NCBI GenBank assembly: GCA_001570385.1
Contig: BBYL01000041.1
Span: 1 to 64,000, forward strand
DNA: 64,000 bases
Origin: Microtetraspora glauca
Lineage (GTDB): Bacteria > Actinomycetota > Actinomycetes > Streptosporangiales > Streptosporangiaceae
Reading direction: 5' to 3'
Positions 26,511 through 35,266 of this stretch are shown one piece after another. Below the pieces are notes generated by a model, which worked only from the letters and a program-made list of their open reading frames with translations, was not told where the DNA came from and made no database searches. The translations under genes were made by a program, and so were the position numbers. Every line of letters starts with the position of its first letter. Within the stretch, counting starts at the first letter, position 1.

Positions 26511-27191
26511 TCAGGCGGTGCGCGCGCCTGATCGGGACAGCCGATCGGCCTGGCGGATCGGCTCCGGCAACCGGTAGGCCGGGGCGAGCCGCAACACGTG
26601 CCGGCAGGCGTTGTCCAGCCCGACACGATGTCCCTGGGAGACGAAGACCGGCTTCACCCCGTCACGGGTGCGCAGCGCACGCCCGACCACGTCGCCGCGA
26701 TCCACGATCGGCGCCCAGGAGCCGCGCTCCGGAGGGGGATCGCCGTAGGCGCCGACGAACGCCGTCTTGGCCACACCGATCGCGGGCAGGCCGGTCAGCA
26801 CGCCGACGTGGCAGGCGAGCCCGAACCGCCGGGGGTGGGCCAGGCCGTACCCGTCGCAGACCAGGAGCTCGGGCGTGATCCGGAGCCGTTCCAGCGCGAT
26901 GAGCAGCGGCGGCAGCTCACGGAAGGCGAACAGTCCCGGCACGTACGGGAACCGCGCGCGCTCGTGGACGACCGCCTGGTCGACGACCTCGAGCGTGCCC
27001 GTGTCGAGGACCACCACGGCCGCCGTGAGCTCGTCGCCCTCGGTCGCGTACGCGACGTCGAGGCCGGCCACGTGCCGGACCGTCTCCGGGCCCGGGTCGT
27101 CGAGGTCCACCAGGGGGCGCAGCCGTTCCTGTACGGCCTCCGCCTCGGCGACGCTCCGCGGCCACTCCGCCATGCCCGGACCCTGCTCCAT
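26511..27191 (-). CDS. nfi: Endonuclease V (deoxyinosine-specific)
   Basis: A 226-residue DNA-repair nuclease that nicks near deoxyinosine. Active-site residues line up with Thermotoga EndoV: Asp45 (GLDVAY), the strand-separating wedge FPYVPGLFAFRE with Tyr83 and Glu92, and Asp113 (VCDGYG). The length is normal. It is divergent from an exonuclease gene with a 94-bp gap. Confidence 0.95.
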   Translation of the reverse strand: MEQGPGMAEWPRSVAEAEAVQERLRPLVDLDDPGPETVRHVAGLDVAYATEGDELTAAVVVLDTGTLEVVDQAVVHERARFPYVPGLFAFRELPPLLIALERLRITPELLVCDGYGLAHPRRFGLACHVGVLTGLPAIGVAKTAFVGAYGDPPPERGSWAPIVDRGDVVGRALRTRDGVKPVFVSQGHRVGLDNACRHVLRLAPAYRLPEPIRQADRLSRSGARTA

Positions 27192-27285
27192 CGGCCGCCT
27201 CTCTCGTGCTCGTCCCGGTCCGTCTGGGGTGACGCGCCGTGACGTCGGGGTGGAAAGTGTCGGTGGTGCCTGCTATATCGCGATC

Positions 27286-28068
27286 ATGACCACTTCCCCC
27301 GCGGTCGCGCCCGAGGGTCTGCCCCGGTTCACCTGGCGGCAGGCCAACGCCCGCGATCTCCACACCAAGGGGCAGCTCGCGAAGCGACGCCACCTGCCGG
27401 TCAAGCCGCCGGTCGCGGTCGTCGTCATGGACGGGCGCGAGTTCGAACTCTATCGCGAACGCGACACGATCGATCTCGAGGCCGAACGGTGGAGGTCGAT
27501 CCGATGGGCCGACGAGATGCTCCGCTCCAACGCCGTCATCCTCGACACCGAGACCACCGGCACCGATCCGAACACCGACCGCGCGGTGCAGATCGGCGTG
27601 ATCGACATGCGGGGGAACGTGCTGCTCGACACGCTCGTCGACCCGGGCGTCCCCATCCCGGCCGAGGCGTCCGCGATCCACGGATACCTCGACGCGGACG
27701 TCGCCGGGCAGCTCCCGTTCGCGCAGGTCCTGCCGCGGCTCAGCGCGGTGCTCACCGGACCGGACCGGCCGGTCGTGGTCTACAACAGCCGCTACGACGG
27801 ACGGCTCCTGCGTGCCGAGGTGGCCAGGATCCGCAGCCTGGACTACGCCATGGCCTGGTCGAGTGGCTTCTCCTGGAAGTGCGCGATGACCGTGTACGGC
27901 TGGTTCAGAGGCGAGTGGGACGCCCGGCGGTCCGACTGGCGCAGGCACGCCCTGCCGGGCGGCGACCACAGCGCGGTCGGCGACTGCCGCGCCGTGCTGC
28001 GGCTCATCGAGTCCATGGCCGAGGCGGTGGACGATCCGCCCTTTGACCCTGATGCCCTCGACGACTGA
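27286..28068 (+). CDS. DEDDh 3'-5' exonuclease, DnaQ-like
   Basis: A 260-residue protein. The exonuclease domain spans about 80-245, with Asp87 and Glu89 (ILDTETTGTD), Asp171 (YNSRYD), His228 and Asp233 (HSAVGDC), so all five DEDDh residues are intact. The first ~80 residues form a basic extension (RWRSIRWADEML) found in similar actinobacterial exonucleases. It degrades DNA or RNA from 3' ends; being next to endonuclease V suggests repair, but this is inference. Confidence 0.88.
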   Translation: MTTSPAVAPEGLPRFTWRQANARDLHTKGQLAKRRHLPVKPPVAVVVMDGREFELYRERDTIDLEAERWRSIRWADEMLRSNAVILDTETTGTDPNTDRAVQIGVIDMRGNVLLDTLVDPGVPIPAEASAIHGYLDADVAGQLPFAQVLPRLSAVLTGPDRPVVVYNSRYDGRLLRAEVARIRSLDYAMAWSSGFSWKCAMTVYGWFRGEWDARRSDWRRHALPGGDHSAVGDCRAVLRLIESMAEAVDDPPFDPDALDD

Positions 28069-28179
28069 GCGTGGCACCTCCGATTCCGGGCGGATGCGCA
28101 CAATCCACTCCTCCGTTCCTCCGCCATGCAGGATGATTTTCGCAGGGGCACGGCGGGCCGACACGATCGGGGGAGACGC

Positions 28180-28911
28180 GTGCATTCGTACCGGGAGTCG
28201 CCGGTGATGCGGGAGCCGTACCGGATCGTGGGCCTGTGGGTGCGCGTGCTCCTGCTGGTCATCCTGCTCTGGGGCACCCTCGTGACCGTCCTGAGCGCCG
28301 CTCCCCGGACGCGTGATGTGGCGGACTTCCGGGCGGACCTCCGTGCCGGGCGGGTCACGTATGTGATCTACGAGAGCGGCCATGGGGACGTGCGGGCGAT
28401 GCGCTGGTCGAACAGCCCGCTGTTCTGGTACTCGATGGAGGACCCATGGGGACAGGACGTCGACGGCACCTACACGGTGGCGCGTCTGACCGCCGATCTG
28501 GACGCCTCCGAGGCGCGTCCGGTGCTGCGGCAGGCCAGGCTTCGCGACAACGGCGTGCCCGCGTACCCCGACTGGCCGTTCGCGGTGCCGGTGCCGTACG
28601 TGAGCTGGACGGTCAAGGCCGCCTGGATCGCGGCGTTCGTCATCATGCTGGGCACGGCCCGGCCCCGGCTGGGTAACCGCTGGGCGTGGTTCTGGCTGTT
28701 CACCGTCGGCCAGATCGGCGCCGTCATGTACCTGTGCTCCGAACCCCGGTCGCTGTGGCGCGGGCTCGGACCGCAGGCGCCGCCGCCGTCCCCTCTGGGC
28801 GGCGGCCGGGGATGCGCCCTCGCCGTCTGCTTCCAGTTCCTCACCCCCGTTGCCATCATGGGGGCCGGGATCGTGCTCCCCGGCCTGCTCGACGTACTCG
28901 CCGGTCCCTGA
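28180..28911 (+). CDS. Uncharacterised membrane protein
   Basis: A 243-residue protein with one transmembrane helix near the N-terminus (GLWVRVLLLVILLWGTLV), a ~110-residue probably extracytoplasmic domain, and two or three helices in the C-terminal half (AAWIAAFVIMLG, WFWLFTVGQIGAVMYL, LTPVAIMGAGIVLPGLL). No family was recognised. The GTG chosen has GGGGGAG seven bases upstream; the frame is open 18 codons further up. Confidence 0.65.
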   Translation: MHSYRESPVMREPYRIVGLWVRVLLLVILLWGTLVTVLSAAPRTRDVADFRADLRAGRVTYVIYESGHGDVRAMRWSNSPLFWYSMEDPWGQDVDGTYTVARLTADLDASEARPVLRQARLRDNGVPAYPDWPFAVPVPYVSWTVKAAWIAAFVIMLGTARPRLGNRWAWFWLFTVGQIGAVMYLCSEPRSLWRGLGPQAPPPSPLGGGRGCALAVCFQFLTPVAIMGAGIVLPGLLDVLAGP

Positions 28912-28930
28912 TCCGGGCCCGCCGACGGGT

Positions 28931-28971
28931 GGGGCGCCCCCGGCGCCGGCGGCCGGCATGGAGGGCGCCCC
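28931..28971. terminator. GC hairpin between convergent genes
   Basis: GGGGCGCCC and GGGCGCCCC, perfect 9-bp arms, with a 23-nt GC-rich loop that can itself fold. It lies between the membrane protein and transporter stops. Confidence 0.55.
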
Positions 28972-28986
28972 GGGCGGAGACCGGGC

Positions 28987-30567
28987 CTAGAAGATGATCA
29001 CGGCGAGTAGTGTCGCGGCCACCAGGCCCGCGACCACCGGGAAGAACGCCTTGCGAGCCAGATCCAGCACGGGGACCCGGGCGAACCCCGCCACCGCGAT
29101 GAGCGACGACCAGGCGATGAGCACGCCGCCGCCGGACCAGACGCACCCCATCTGGCCGACGGCCGCCAGCGTCGCCGGATCCATCCCCGTGGTCGGGCCG
29201 AGCGCGCCGGACAGCGAGCCGGTCAGCGGTAGCCCGGCGAAGCCGGACCCGTCCAGGCCGGTGATCATGCCGATCGCGAGGATCGCGAACGCGATGACGA
29301 AGGAGTTCTTCGGAATCCCGCCCTGCGCCGCGTTGACCAGGTCGAACAGTAGGTTCGGCGCCTTCGCGCCCTCCGCGAGTCCCATGATCCGGCCGGCGAA
29401 GTTCTCGCTGCCGATGAAGAAGAAGCCCGCGATGGGCAGCACCACACCCATCGCCTTGACCGCGAAGACCAGGCCGTCGACCACATGGTCCGCGCACGTC
29501 TCCAGGCTGCGCTTCCCGTCGGTGACGGCGGCCGCGAACAGGAGCAGCACGGCCGCGACCCCGCCGACCAGCGCGGCGGCCTGCCCTCCGATCGTCTCCG
29601 GGACCAGGTCGGTGAACTTGCCCAGCAGCATGTAGGCCACCAGTGCGGCGAAGGCGAGCGGCACGAGGATCGCGAAGGCCCTGGACCGTCCGGCGAGCGC
29701 CGCGTTCCCGGCGTTCCCCGCGACGCCACCCACGCCGCTTCCCACGCCGCTTCCTGTGCCGTTCCCGGCGCCGGAACCGGTCCCGCCGGAACCGGTCCCG
29801 CCCGAAGTGGACGCGACGGAGGCGGACGCGACGGAGGCGGCCGGGACCGGGGTGGCCGGGACCGGGGCGACGCCCGCCCCGACGGGTACGGCCGGGCCGC
29901 CCTCCCAGGCCAGGAGGCGCTCCAGGCTCGGCGCCGTGATGGTCTTGCGCGTCGTGACGTACGCGAGGACCAAGGCGATCACACCCACGACCAGGGACAG
30001 GACCATCGCGCGGTCGGCCACGACCCCGGCGGACACTCCGGCGGCCTTGGCGGACAGGCCCGGCGCGACCTGCATGACATAGTCACTGGACAGCGCCATG
30101 CCCTGGCCGGCGATCGCGATGGACAGCGCCGCCCCCAGCGGGGGCAACCCGGCTCGGATCGCCACGGGAAGCAGGATCGCCCCGATCAGCGGCACGGCCG
30201 GCGTGGGCCAGAAGAACAGGCTGATGACGTAGGTGACGCCCGCGATGACCCAGTACGAGGTGTGCCCGTCGCGCATCACCATCCGGAACGGCTCGATCAT
30301 CCTCTGGTCGGCGCCGAGCGCCTTGAGCGCCCCGAGCAGCGCCGTGACCAGCGCGATGATCAGGAAGATGTTGAAGAGCTCCGCGGCGGCGGTGAGGCTG
30401 GCCCCGAAGATCGACTGAAGTCCGGTGACGATGTTCCCAGTGAAGGCCCAGGCGGTGAAGAACGTCGCCGCGACGGCGGGGACGACGATGTTCTTCCGCA
30501 TGATCATGACGACGATGATCACGACTATCCCGGCCAGGTATATCCAGTGAGCGGCACCCAGTTCCAT
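28987..30567 (-). CDS. Multi-spanning transporter, ion-transporter-like
   Basis: A 526-residue membrane protein with about 12 predicted helices in two halves, separated by a ~70-residue Ala/Val/Pro then Gly/Ser-rich linker (about 228-300). Motifs such as LFFWPTPAVPLIGAILLPVAI and GLDGSGFAGLPLTGSL recall H+- or Na+-coupled organic-anion carriers of the IT superfamily (GntP/CitM-like). I could not name the family. It is divergent from the Ntn-hydrolase gene and probably imports that unit's substrate. The linker is built of 15-bp tandem duplications at DNA level. Confidence 0.75.
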   Translation of the reverse strand: MELGAAHWIYLAGIVVIIVVMIMRKNIVVPAVAATFFTAWAFTGNIVTGLQSIFGASLTAAAELFNIFLIIALVTALLGALKALGADQRMIEPFRMVMRDGHTSYWVIAGVTYVISLFFWPTPAVPLIGAILLPVAIRAGLPPLGAALSIAIAGQGMALSSDYVMQVAPGLSAKAAGVSAGVVADRAMVLSLVVGVIALVLAYVTTRKTITAPSLERLLAWEGGPAVPVGAGVAPVPATPVPAASVASASVASTSGGTGSGGTGSGAGNGTGSGVGSGVGGVAGNAGNAALAGRSRAFAILVPLAFAALVAYMLLGKFTDLVPETIGGQAAALVGGVAAVLLLFAAAVTDGKRSLETCADHVVDGLVFAVKAMGVVLPIAGFFFIGSENFAGRIMGLAEGAKAPNLLFDLVNAAQGGIPKNSFVIAFAILAIGMITGLDGSGFAGLPLTGSLSGALGPTTGMDPATLAAVGQMGCVWSGGGVLIAWSSLIAVAGFARVPVLDLARKAFFPVVAGLVAATLLAVIIF

Positions 30568-30967
30568 GGCACCTCCCTTTCGGTACGGCGTGCGTACCAG
30601 GCAGCGAGTAGATGCACAGAATCTGATTGCTCACCCCCGAACGGACAATGAGAAAACTGCACATTACGCATCGGGTCGTTTGTGCAGCGTGCCAGCGGCG
30701 TCCCGGCTCGTCCAGTGTTTCCCGGGGAACACCCTCGAGTGGATTCGCGGCCGATGTTTCGAGGCCGGAATCGGCGGCCGAAACTCGGGCCGACGCCGAT
30801 GCCGATGCGGATACCGGTGGCCGCGCCCCATGGCCGCAACCCACGGTGAAATCGGCGAACCGACGGCGAAATCGACGCGCCGATGTGCATCCCGCCCAAG
30901 TCCTGGGCCGGATCTCCGGCACTCGTCCCATATCGCGGGGGAAGACGGCGCGCCGAGACTGGGAACC
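30568..30967. promoter_or_regulatory. 400-bp divergent regulatory region
   Basis: It separates the transporter and the Ntn-hydrolase unit. Its left part is AT-rich. CTGCAC and GTGCAG (30657-30662 and 30682-30687) form a 6-bp inverted repeat with 19-bp spacing, and a further TGCACA lies at 30613. GTTTC-GA-GGCC and GGCC-GAAAC (30756-30784) is a second imperfect repeat. Either may bind the PucR regulator encoded downstream. Confidence 0.4.
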
Positions 30968-32656
30968 GTGAGCGCGATACGGAAGGAACGCGAAGATCCC
31001 GTCACCCGGCCCCCGATCACGCGGCGCGCGCCCAGCGGGGAGGTGCCACTCTGGGACGCGCCGCCGCGTGGGCCCGTGGTCGCGTCGGGCGGGATGGTCG
31101 CCGCCGCACACCCCGCCGTGAGCCTCGCCGGGGCGCGCGTGCTGGCGGACGGAGGCAACGCGGTCGACGCGGCGCTGGCGATGGCCGCGATGTGCTGGAT
31201 CACGCTCCCCGGACAGTGCGGCGTGGGCGGTGACGCCTTCGCGCTGGTCCGGCGGCCGGACGGCACGGTCGTCTCCTTCGGCGGCAGCGGTTTCGGGCCG
31301 GACGGCGGCACCCCCGGCTTCTACCGGGACCGGGGCCTCACCGCGATCCCGCTCGGCGGGCCGCTCGCGGTCGCGGTGCCCGGCGCGGTCGCGGCCCTCG
31401 CCGCGCTGCACGCCGCCGGAGCCACCCGGGGCCTGGAGGAGCTGTGGCGCCCCGCCGTCGCCGCCGCCGAGCGCGGGACGCCCTGCACGGCCAGGACGCG
31501 GGACGACATCGCCGAACATCGGCACGCCCTCGCACGCGACCCCGGCGCGGCCGCGGTGTTCCTCCCCGGCGGGCGGCCGCCGCGCGTGGGCGCGCGGCTC
31601 GCCCAGCCGGAGCTGGCCGGGACGCTGCGCCGCCTCGCCGTCGACCCGGCCGACCTGTACGCGGGCGAGCTGGCGGAACGCGCCGTCGCCGCGCTCGCGG
31701 ACGCCGGAGCGCCCTTCTCCGGGGGTGAGTGGACGTCGTGCGGACGGGCGCTGACCGGCCCGTCGATCACGGGGCGGTACGGAGGGCTCACGGTCCACCA
31801 GACCCCGATGCCCACCCCGGGATGGATGGTCCTGCAGCAGGCGGCGTTGTGCGACGGCGTGCTCGCCGGGCTGCCCTGGCTGTCCGCCGAGGCCGTGAGC
31901 CGGGCGGCGGGCGCCGCCGCGACGGCCTTCGCCGACCGGCTCGCGTACTGTGCCTCGGACGACGACCGCTGGCGCGTGTTGCTCACCCCCGAGTCGCTCG
32001 CCGTACGGCGGGCCGCCCTGGCCGGGCAGGGGCCGCCGGCCGTGAAGCGGTCCCCGGTGCCGGTGGAAGGCGACACCACCTCCGTGGTGGCGGTCGACGG
32101 GAGCGGCACCGCGGTCAGCCTGATCCACTCGCTCGCGTTCACCTTCGGCGCCCGGATCACCGTGCCCGGCACCGGCGTCGTGCTCAACAATCGGCTGGGC
32201 CGGGGCGCCTACCTCCTGGACGGGCATCCGAACGAGGTGGCGCCGCGCCGCCGGCCCCTGCACACGCTGAACGCCTGGCTGGTCACGGACGACGGGGGAC
32301 GGCTGCGCCACATCGGGAACACACCCGGCGGGGACGGCCAGGTGCAGTGGAACACCCAGCTGCTCTCCCATCTGATCGACCACGGCGTCGACCCGGCGCG
32401 GGCGGTGGCCGCACCCCGCTTCACCGTTTTCCCGGGCAGCGACGCCGACGTGCTCGGCCGGGAGCTCGAGTTGCGCTGCGAGTCGCGGCTGGGCGCGGAG
32501 ACGCTGGCCCGGCTGCGCGGCCTCGGCCACCAGGTACGGGTCCAGGGCCCGTGGGCGGCGGGAGGCAGCGCCCTCGTCGTCTCCATCGACCAGGAATCCG
32601 GCGCTCTGCTGGGCGCCGCCGACCCCCGGCAGGACGGAGTGGCCCTCGGTGTCTGA
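30968..32656 (+). CDS. Gamma-glutamyltransferase-like Ntn hydrolase
   Basis: A 562-residue member of the GGT family, normally self-cleaved before a Thr nucleophile. The candidate Thr370 is in EGDTTSVVAVD and leaves a ~190-residue small subunit, as in GGT; NNRLGR and NTPGGDGQ follow. The Ser-Ser pair of PLSSM that binds the glutamyl carboxylate in true GGTs reads PLHTL here, so a non-glutamyl amide is likely, as in HpxW-type amidohydrolases. There is no signal peptide, so it is cytoplasmic. The GTG start is tentative because its ribosome site is weak. It overlaps the ALDH gene by 8 bp. Confidence 0.82.
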   Translation: MSAIRKEREDPVTRPPITRRAPSGEVPLWDAPPRGPVVASGGMVAAAHPAVSLAGARVLADGGNAVDAALAMAAMCWITLPGQCGVGGDAFALVRRPDGTVVSFGGSGFGPDGGTPGFYRDRGLTAIPLGGPLAVAVPGAVAALAALHAAGATRGLEELWRPAVAAAERGTPCTARTRDDIAEHRHALARDPGAAAVFLPGGRPPRVGARLAQPELAGTLRRLAVDPADLYAGELAERAVAALADAGAPFSGGEWTSCGRALTGPSITGRYGGLTVHQTPMPTPGWMVLQQAALCDGVLAGLPWLSAEAVSRAAGAAATAFADRLAYCASDDDRWRVLLTPESLAVRRAALAGQGPPAVKRSPVPVEGDTTSVVAVDGSGTAVSLIHSLAFTFGARITVPGTGVVLNNRLGRGAYLLDGHPNEVAPRRRPLHTLNAWLVTDDGGRLRHIGNTPGGDGQVQWNTQLLSHLIDHGVDPARAVAAPRFTVFPGSDADVLGRELELRCESRLGAETLARLRGLGHQVRVQGPWAAGGSALVVSIDQESGALLGAADPRQDGVALGV

Positions 32657-34109
32657 AGTGGTGTCCGGACGCAACCTGATCGGAGGACGGTGGACGCCCG
32701 CGCTGTCGGGAGCCGTCTTCACCCGCCGCAACCCCGCGGACATGGACGACCTGGTCGGGGAGTTCCCCGACTCGTCGGCCGCCGACGTCGCCGAGGCGGT
32801 GTCCGCGGTGGCCGACGGGGCCGCCGAATGGGCCGAAGCCGGCGCCGACCGGCGGGCCGAGGTGCTGCGGAGAGCCGCCGACCTCCTGGAGGCACGCAGG
32901 GCCGAGCTGACCGCCGAGCTCGTACGCGAGGAGGGCAAGACGCTGGCCGAGGCGTCGGTCGAGACCACCAGGACCCCGCTCAACCTGCGCTTCCACGCGG
33001 GGGAGGCGCACCGGATCTCGGGCCGGTCCTATCCCTCAGACGACGGCGGGCTCGTCTACACCTGGCGCGAGCCGGTGGGCGTCGTCGGCGCGATCACCCC
33101 GTGGAACTTCCCGCTCAACATCCCGTCGCGCAAGATCGGCCCGGCGCTCGCGGCGGGCAACGGAGTGGTGTTCAAACCCTCGCCGGTCACCCCCCTCATG
33201 GCCCAGCGGCTGGTCGAGGCGCTCCTCGCGGCGGGCCTGCCGCCCCGCGCGATCGCCCTCGTGCACGGGGGAGCGGAGGCCGGGGCGGCGGTCGCGGCCG
33301 ATCCGAGGGTGGCCGCGGTGACCTTCACCGGCTCCACCGCCACGGGCCGTGCCGTACACGCCGCGGTGGGACCGTCGCGACGGGCCCAGCTGGAGATGGG
33401 CGGCAAGAACCCGGTCGTGGTGCTGCCGGACGCCGACCTGGACCGCGCCGCGCGGATCATCGTGAAAGGGGCCTTCGGACTCAGCGGTCAGGCGTGCACC
33501 GGCACCAGCCGGGTGATCGCCGTGGATCCGGTGCACGATCCGCTGCTGGAACGCGTGGTCGCGCTCGTCGAGGGACTCGTCGTGGGCGACGGCGCGGATC
33601 CCGGCGTCGGCATGGGCCCGCTCGCCGCCGACTTCCAGCTCGGCAAGGTGCTCGGCTACGTGCGGATCGGCCAGGAGGAGGGGGCGGAGCTGGTCACCGG
33701 AGGGCGGCGCCTGAGCGGCGGCGGCAGGGAACGCGGCCTCTTCGTCAGCCCCGCCGTCTTCACCGGGCTGCGGCCGGAGATGCGGCTCGCCCGCGAAGAG
33801 GTCTTCGGACCGGTGCTCGGGTTCCAGCGGGCCGCCGACTTCGACGAGGCCCTGTCACTCGCCGCCGACACCGAGTACGGCCTGGCGTCGGGGATCGTCA
33901 CCCGCGACCTCGGCCGGGCGCTGGCGTTCGCCCGGCGCAGCCGCTCCGGCGTGGTGAAGGTCAACCAGCCGACGACGGGAATGGCGATGAACGTGCCCTT
34001 CGGGGGGCTCAAGGAATCCGGGACGCAGACCTACAAGGAACAGGCCGGGCCGGAGATGATGCTTTTTCACACGCAGGAGAAGAGCGTCTATCTCTCCCCG
34101 CCCGACTGA
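32649..34109 (+). CDS. Aldehyde dehydrogenase
   Basis: A 486-residue NAD(P)-dependent ALDH, with Glu249 in LEMGGKNP and Cys283 in GQACTGTSR. PWNFPLNIPSRKIGPAL and FTGSTATGR are typical of the alpha-ketoglutarate-semialdehyde/vanillin-type branch. The GTG start overlaps the upstream hydrolase gene. In this unit it probably oxidises an aldehyde released by the diiron oxidase or by amide hydrolysis. Confidence 0.92.
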   Translation: MSEVVSGRNLIGGRWTPALSGAVFTRRNPADMDDLVGEFPDSSAADVAEAVSAVADGAAEWAEAGADRRAEVLRRAADLLEARRAELTAELVREEGKTLAEASVETTRTPLNLRFHAGEAHRISGRSYPSDDGGLVYTWREPVGVVGAITPWNFPLNIPSRKIGPALAAGNGVVFKPSPVTPLMAQRLVEALLAAGLPPRAIALVHGGAEAGAAVAADPRVAAVTFTGSTATGRAVHAAVGPSRRAQLEMGGKNPVVVLPDADLDRAARIIVKGAFGLSGQACTGTSRVIAVDPVHDPLLERVVALVEGLVVGDGADPGVGMGPLAADFQLGKVLGYVRIGQEEGAELVTGGRRLSGGGRERGLFVSPAVFTGLRPEMRLAREEVFGPVLGFQRAADFDEALSLAADTEYGLASGIVTRDLGRALAFARRSRSGVVKVNQPTTGMAMNVPFGGLKESGTQTYKEQAGPEMMLFHTQEKSVYLSPPD

Positions 34110-34211
34110 TGGTGCAACCCGCACACGGAATACGGCCGGACGTGTGCCGTATGGCCGTACGAAAGGACCGCGGGAATTCATAGCGTGGAATACGTCGAAG
34201 GGAGAAGGGAA

Positions 34212-34925
34212 ATGCCGGAACTGCTGTCGCGTGAGGATTTCCGCCAGGCGCTGAAAGACTCGATCAAGGGCCGCCAGGCGAAGGACGCGCCGTTCAGCCT
34301 GGCCTGGGCCGAGGGCCGGCTCACGCGCGAGCACTTCGCCCGCTGGGCGGAGAACCACTACCACTACGTCGGTCCGTTCGCCGACTACCTGGCCTGCGTC
34401 TACGCCAACACCCCGGACCGGTACACCGGGGCCAAGGACTTCCTCCTCCAGAACATGTACGAGGAGGAGCTGGCCGACATCCGCCACACCGACCTGCTGA
34501 TCCGGTTCGCCGAGGCGTGCGGGACGACGAGGGAGCGGGTGGAGGACCCGGCCAACATGAACCCCGTCACGCGGGGACTCCAGTCGTGGTGCTACGCGGT
34601 CGCCATGCGGGAGGACTTCGTGGTCGCCACGGCGGCACTCGTCATCGGTCTGGAGTCCCAGGTCCCGAGCATCTACAAGAAGCAGATCGTCCCGCTGCGC
34701 GAGGTCTACGGCTTCACCGAGGACGAGATCGAGTTCTTCGACCTGCACATCACCTCGGACGAGGTCCACGGTGAGCGCGGCTTCCAGATCGTGCTCGACC
34801 ACGCGGACACGCCCGAGCTGCAGCAGCGGTGCCTGCGGATCTGCCGGGTCGGCGCGGAGATGCGGTTCTCCTACACCGACGCCCTGTACAGCCACTACGT
34901 CAAGCCCGGTCTCGTCGCGGCGTGA
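34212..34925 (+). CDS. Heme-oxygenase-like diiron oxidase (TenA/PqqC/CADD fold)
   Basis: A 237-residue all-helical protein. It carries the full diiron ligand set of this superfamily: Glu85 and His92 (EEELADIRH), Glu148 (GLESQ), and His179-x3-Asp183-x2-His186 (HITSDEVH). The E-x6-H and H-x3-D-x2-H spacing equals that of CADD and UndA. Such enzymes use O2 for N-oxygenation, C-C cleavage or desaturation. The ATG has GGAGAAGG just upstream; a GTG nine codons earlier is weaker. Its stop overlaps the next Rieske gene, and ferredoxin reductase genes follow, so it is the likely terminal oxidase. Confidence 0.85.
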   Translation: MPELLSREDFRQALKDSIKGRQAKDAPFSLAWAEGRLTREHFARWAENHYHYVGPFADYLACVYANTPDRYTGAKDFLLQNMYEEELADIRHTDLLIRFAEACGTTRERVEDPANMNPVTRGLQSWCYAVAMREDFVVATAALVIGLESQVPSIYKKQIVPLREVYGFTEDEIEFFDLHITSDEVHGERGFQIVLDHADTPELQQRCLRICRVGAEMRFSYTDALYSHYVKPGLVAA

Positions 34926-35266
34926 TGACCGCGCGCGAATGGGTCGAGGTGGCCGCGCTGCGGGACCTCGCGCGGCGCGGGCGCACGCTCGTGACCGTCG
35001 GCGACGAGCGGATCGGGCTCTTCATGATCGACGGAACGGTCTACGCGCTCCGTGACGTGTGCGTGCACAAGCAGCGGTCGCTCACGAAGGGCACGATCCT
35101 GCGGGGCCGGGTGATCTGCCCGGGCCACCAGTGGGCCTTCGACCCAGCGACCGGCCGGGCCGACGGGCAGGACAGATGCCAGCCCACCTACGAGGTACGG
35201 GTCGAGGACGGCGCGGTCTTCGTGGACCCCCGTCCCCGGACGCTCGCGGCGGAGGAGAACCGGTGA
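34925..35266 (+). CDS. Rieske [2Fe-2S] ferredoxin, NirD-like
   Basis: A 113-residue single-domain Rieske protein. Cluster ligands are Cys46-x-His48 (CVH) and Cys65-x2-His68 (CPGH). It starts at ATG inside the diiron oxidase stop (TGATG) and ends overlapping the reductase GTG by four bases, so all three are translationally coupled. It would carry electrons from the reductase to the diiron protein. Confidence 0.9.
   Translation: MTAREWVEVAALRDLARRGRTLVTVGDERIGLFMIDGTVYALRDVCVHKQRSLTKGTILRGRVICPGHQWAFDPATGRADGQDRCQPTYEVRVEDGAVFVDPRPRTLAAEENR

Noticed and set aside
30566..30967. N-terminal extension of the GGT-like protein
   Set aside because: The upstream open frame is Arg/Cys-rich low-complexity translation of the divergent promoter region.
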